In this document: positions 7,657-8,411 of the stretch, one piece after another
How the letters are laid out: every line of letters starts with the position of its first letter
Numbering within the stretch: the first letter of the stretch is position 1
Assembly: GCA_035513995.1 (NCBI GenBank)
Contig: DATKBL010000037.1
Location: 1 to 8,411, forward strand
Source: DASUTW01 sp035513995
GTDB taxonomy: Bacteria > Actinomycetota > UBA4738 > CALAEC01
Length of the DNA stretch: 8,411 nucleotides
Direction of reading: 5' to 3'
Made by a program: the position numbers and the translations under genes
Notes under the pieces: model-generated
Databases searched by the model: none
Told to the model about the DNA's origin: nothing
The model's input: the letters and a program-made list of their open reading frames with translations, nothing else

Positions 7657-8343
7657 GTGGTCGGCGCGCGGATCACGAGGCGGCGGTTCCTTGCCGGGGG
7701 GCTCGGGGCCCTCCTCGCCGGCCTGCGCCCGGTCTCGACCCTCGCCGCCGCGCCCAAGCGCGTCGAGGTCATCTGCCGCAAGGCGTGGCGGGCGGCCCCG
7801 CCTCGCGACGGGCTCAGGAAGCATCGGATCAGGCGGCTGACCGTCCACCACTCGGCCGTCGTGCTCTCGGACAGCCGGGATGCCCCCTCGCGGTTCCGCT
7901 CGCATCAGCAGGCCCACTTCGGCAACGACTGGTCGGACATCGCCTATCACCTGCTGATCGACAGGAACGGCAACGTGTATCGCGGGAGGAACCCCAGATT
8001 CCGGGGCGACACGGCCACCGACTACGACCCGAAGGGCCACCTCCTCGTCCTGTGCGAGGGCGACTTCGACCGGCAGTCGCTCTCGGGGAAGCAGGTCACG
8101 GCGCTCGTGGATGTCCTCGCGTGGGCGTGCGAGCGATACGGGGTGAAGCCGGGGACGATCCGTGGCCACAGCGACTGGGCCTCGACCTCGTGTCCGGGTC
8201 GGCGCCTGCAGGCCAGGATCGAGAGCGGGCGGATCCGCGGGCGCGTGAGGTCCAGGCTGCGGCAGGGAGGGGTGGAGCTGCGGGGCCTCTGCGGGGACGC
8301 CGGGAGGCGCCGCGTCCGCCGGATCGAGCGGGGCGAGGCCTGA
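7657..8343 (+). CDS. Tat-exported N-acetylmuramoyl-L-alanine amidase (Amidase_2/PGRP family)
   Basis: 228-aa predicted zinc amidase that cleaves the bond between N-acetylmuramic acid and L-alanine in peptidoglycan, outside the membrane. GTG 7657 is the only plausible start: an in-frame TAG lies 12 bases upstream and no other start codon intervenes. The N-terminus ITRRRFLAGGLGALLAG matches the twin-arginine consensus (T-R-R-x-F-L, 7-12), ending near TLAAA (28-32). The family pattern follows: LTVHHSAV (His64/His65), DIAYHLLIDRNGNVYRGR (94-111), GHSDWASTSCPG (170-181). Likely zinc ligands are one histidine of the HH pair, His171 and Cys179. The usual GHRD reads GHSD. The C-terminal ~45 residues are Arg-rich with no recognised wall-binding domain and may bind anionic polymers. 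It is divergent from the thioredoxin-fold lipoprotein; both act in the envelope. Confidence 0.92.
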   Translation: MVGARITRRRFLAGGLGALLAGLRPVSTLAAAPKRVEVICRKAWRAAPPRDGLRKHRIRRLTVHHSAVVLSDSRDAPSRFRSHQQAHFGNDWSDIAYHLLIDRNGNVYRGRNPRFRGDTATDYDPKGHLLVLCEGDFDRQSLSGKQVTALVDVLAWACERYGVKPGTIRGHSDWASTSCPGRRLQARIESGRIRGRVRSRLRQGGVELRGLCGDAGRRRVRRIERGEA

Positions 8344-8365
8344 CCGTTCGTGACAGACCCGGCCG

Positions 8366-8375
8366 CTACGGTAGG
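8366..8375 (+). promoter_or_regulatory. -10 region of radA (TACGGT within CTACGGTAGG), leaderless
   Basis: TACGGT (8367-8372) ends seven bases before the GTG at 8380, the right distance for transcription to start at or next to the start codon. There is no Shine-Dalgarno. The 10-base string is identical to 4173-4182 upstream of clpC. A GTGACA at 8350-8355 resembles a -35, but the 11-base spacing is too short. Confidence 0.5.
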
Positions 8376-8379
8376 GCCC

Positions 8380-8411
8380 GTGGGGAAGGCGCGCACCGCC
8401 TACGAGTGCAC
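8380..8411 (+). CDS. radA: DNA repair protein RadA/Sms (N-terminal fragment, continues past window)
   Basis: Only ten full codons are present, reading VGKARTAYEC from GTG 8380. This matches the conserved start of RadA/Sms (M-x-K-A-x-T-x-Y-x-C), whose first cysteine begins the N-terminal zinc finger. RadA is a RecA-related DnaB-type helicase that processes recombination intermediates. Location supports the call: radA follows clpC in many Gram-positive genomes, often with disA next. It lies 36 bases after the amidase stop but appears to have its own promoter. The fragment is short, so the assignment depends on the motif plus context. Confidence 0.75.
   Translation, partial: MGKARTAYEC

Noticed and set aside
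7243..8169. A 308-codon minus-strand frame opposite the amidase and overlapping the thioredoxin-fold gene
   Set aside because: It lies antisense to a clear Tat amidase and in a different frame from the thioredoxin-fold lipoprotein. It is Arg/Pro-rich with no recognisable domain.
6984..8343. Reassignment of TGA to Trp or Gly in this genome
   Set aside because: TGA terminates the His-rich gene, clpC, the amidase and the thioredoxin-fold gene at family-appropriate lengths. Tryptophans are encoded by TGG.

Overview
This is a high-GC, densely coded window, probably from an uncultured actinobacterium-like lineage. Three things suggest this: strong GC3 bias, GTG starts and apparently leaderless promoters, and the conserved block lysS ... 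clpC ... radA. The lysS-clpC linkage is typical of Actinobacteria, and clpC-radA linkage is common in Gram-positives. Taxonomy is an inference; there is no rRNA in the window.

Layout: (1) 1-856 (+) is the C-terminal part of a class II lysyl-tRNA synthetase. It is followed after one base by a lipoprotein of the branched-chain amino acid (type 1 periplasmic) binding family (858-2174). (2) Converging on it, and sharing a CTAG across both stop codons, is a minus-strand two-gene operon. This consists of a 77-aa protein with 19 histidines (3738-3505), translationally coupled through TGATG to a stand-alone NuoF-like flavin/Fe-S protein (3505-2171). (3) Divergent from that operon is a small YtxH-like membrane-anchored protein (3868-4137). 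A 237-bp gap follows, with candidate promoters and a structured leader. (4) clpC (4375-6867) is a complete Hsp100 unfoldase ending in strong hairpins. (5) On the minus strand, 7574-6984 encodes a secreted thioredoxin-fold (TlpA/DsbE/MPT53-like) lipoprotein. (6) Divergent from it is a Tat-exported N-acetylmuramoyl-L-alanine amidase (7657-8343). (7) The first ten codons of radA follow (8380 to the window end). No gap exceeds 300 bases.

The main discovery is in the thioredoxin-fold gene. Its reading frame is interrupted by one TGA exactly where the first cysteine of the WCxxC active site belongs (W-TGA-G-T-C). The frame then continues without another stop for 99 codons, through the cis-proline loop to a normal end. 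Two GC-rich hairpins lie directly downstream of the TGA, at spacings compatible with a bacterial SECIS element. TGA is an ordinary stop for at least three neighbours and for this gene itself. The best reading is a selenocysteine-containing (UxxC) extracytoplasmic thiol oxidoreductase, which standard gene callers would split or truncate.

The second candidate for new biology is the His-rich/NuoF-like pair. The fused start/stop implies co-production of a probable metal-binding peptide with an orphan NADH-dehydrogenase-type module whose FMN/NAD loop is altered (NGAE instead of NADE).
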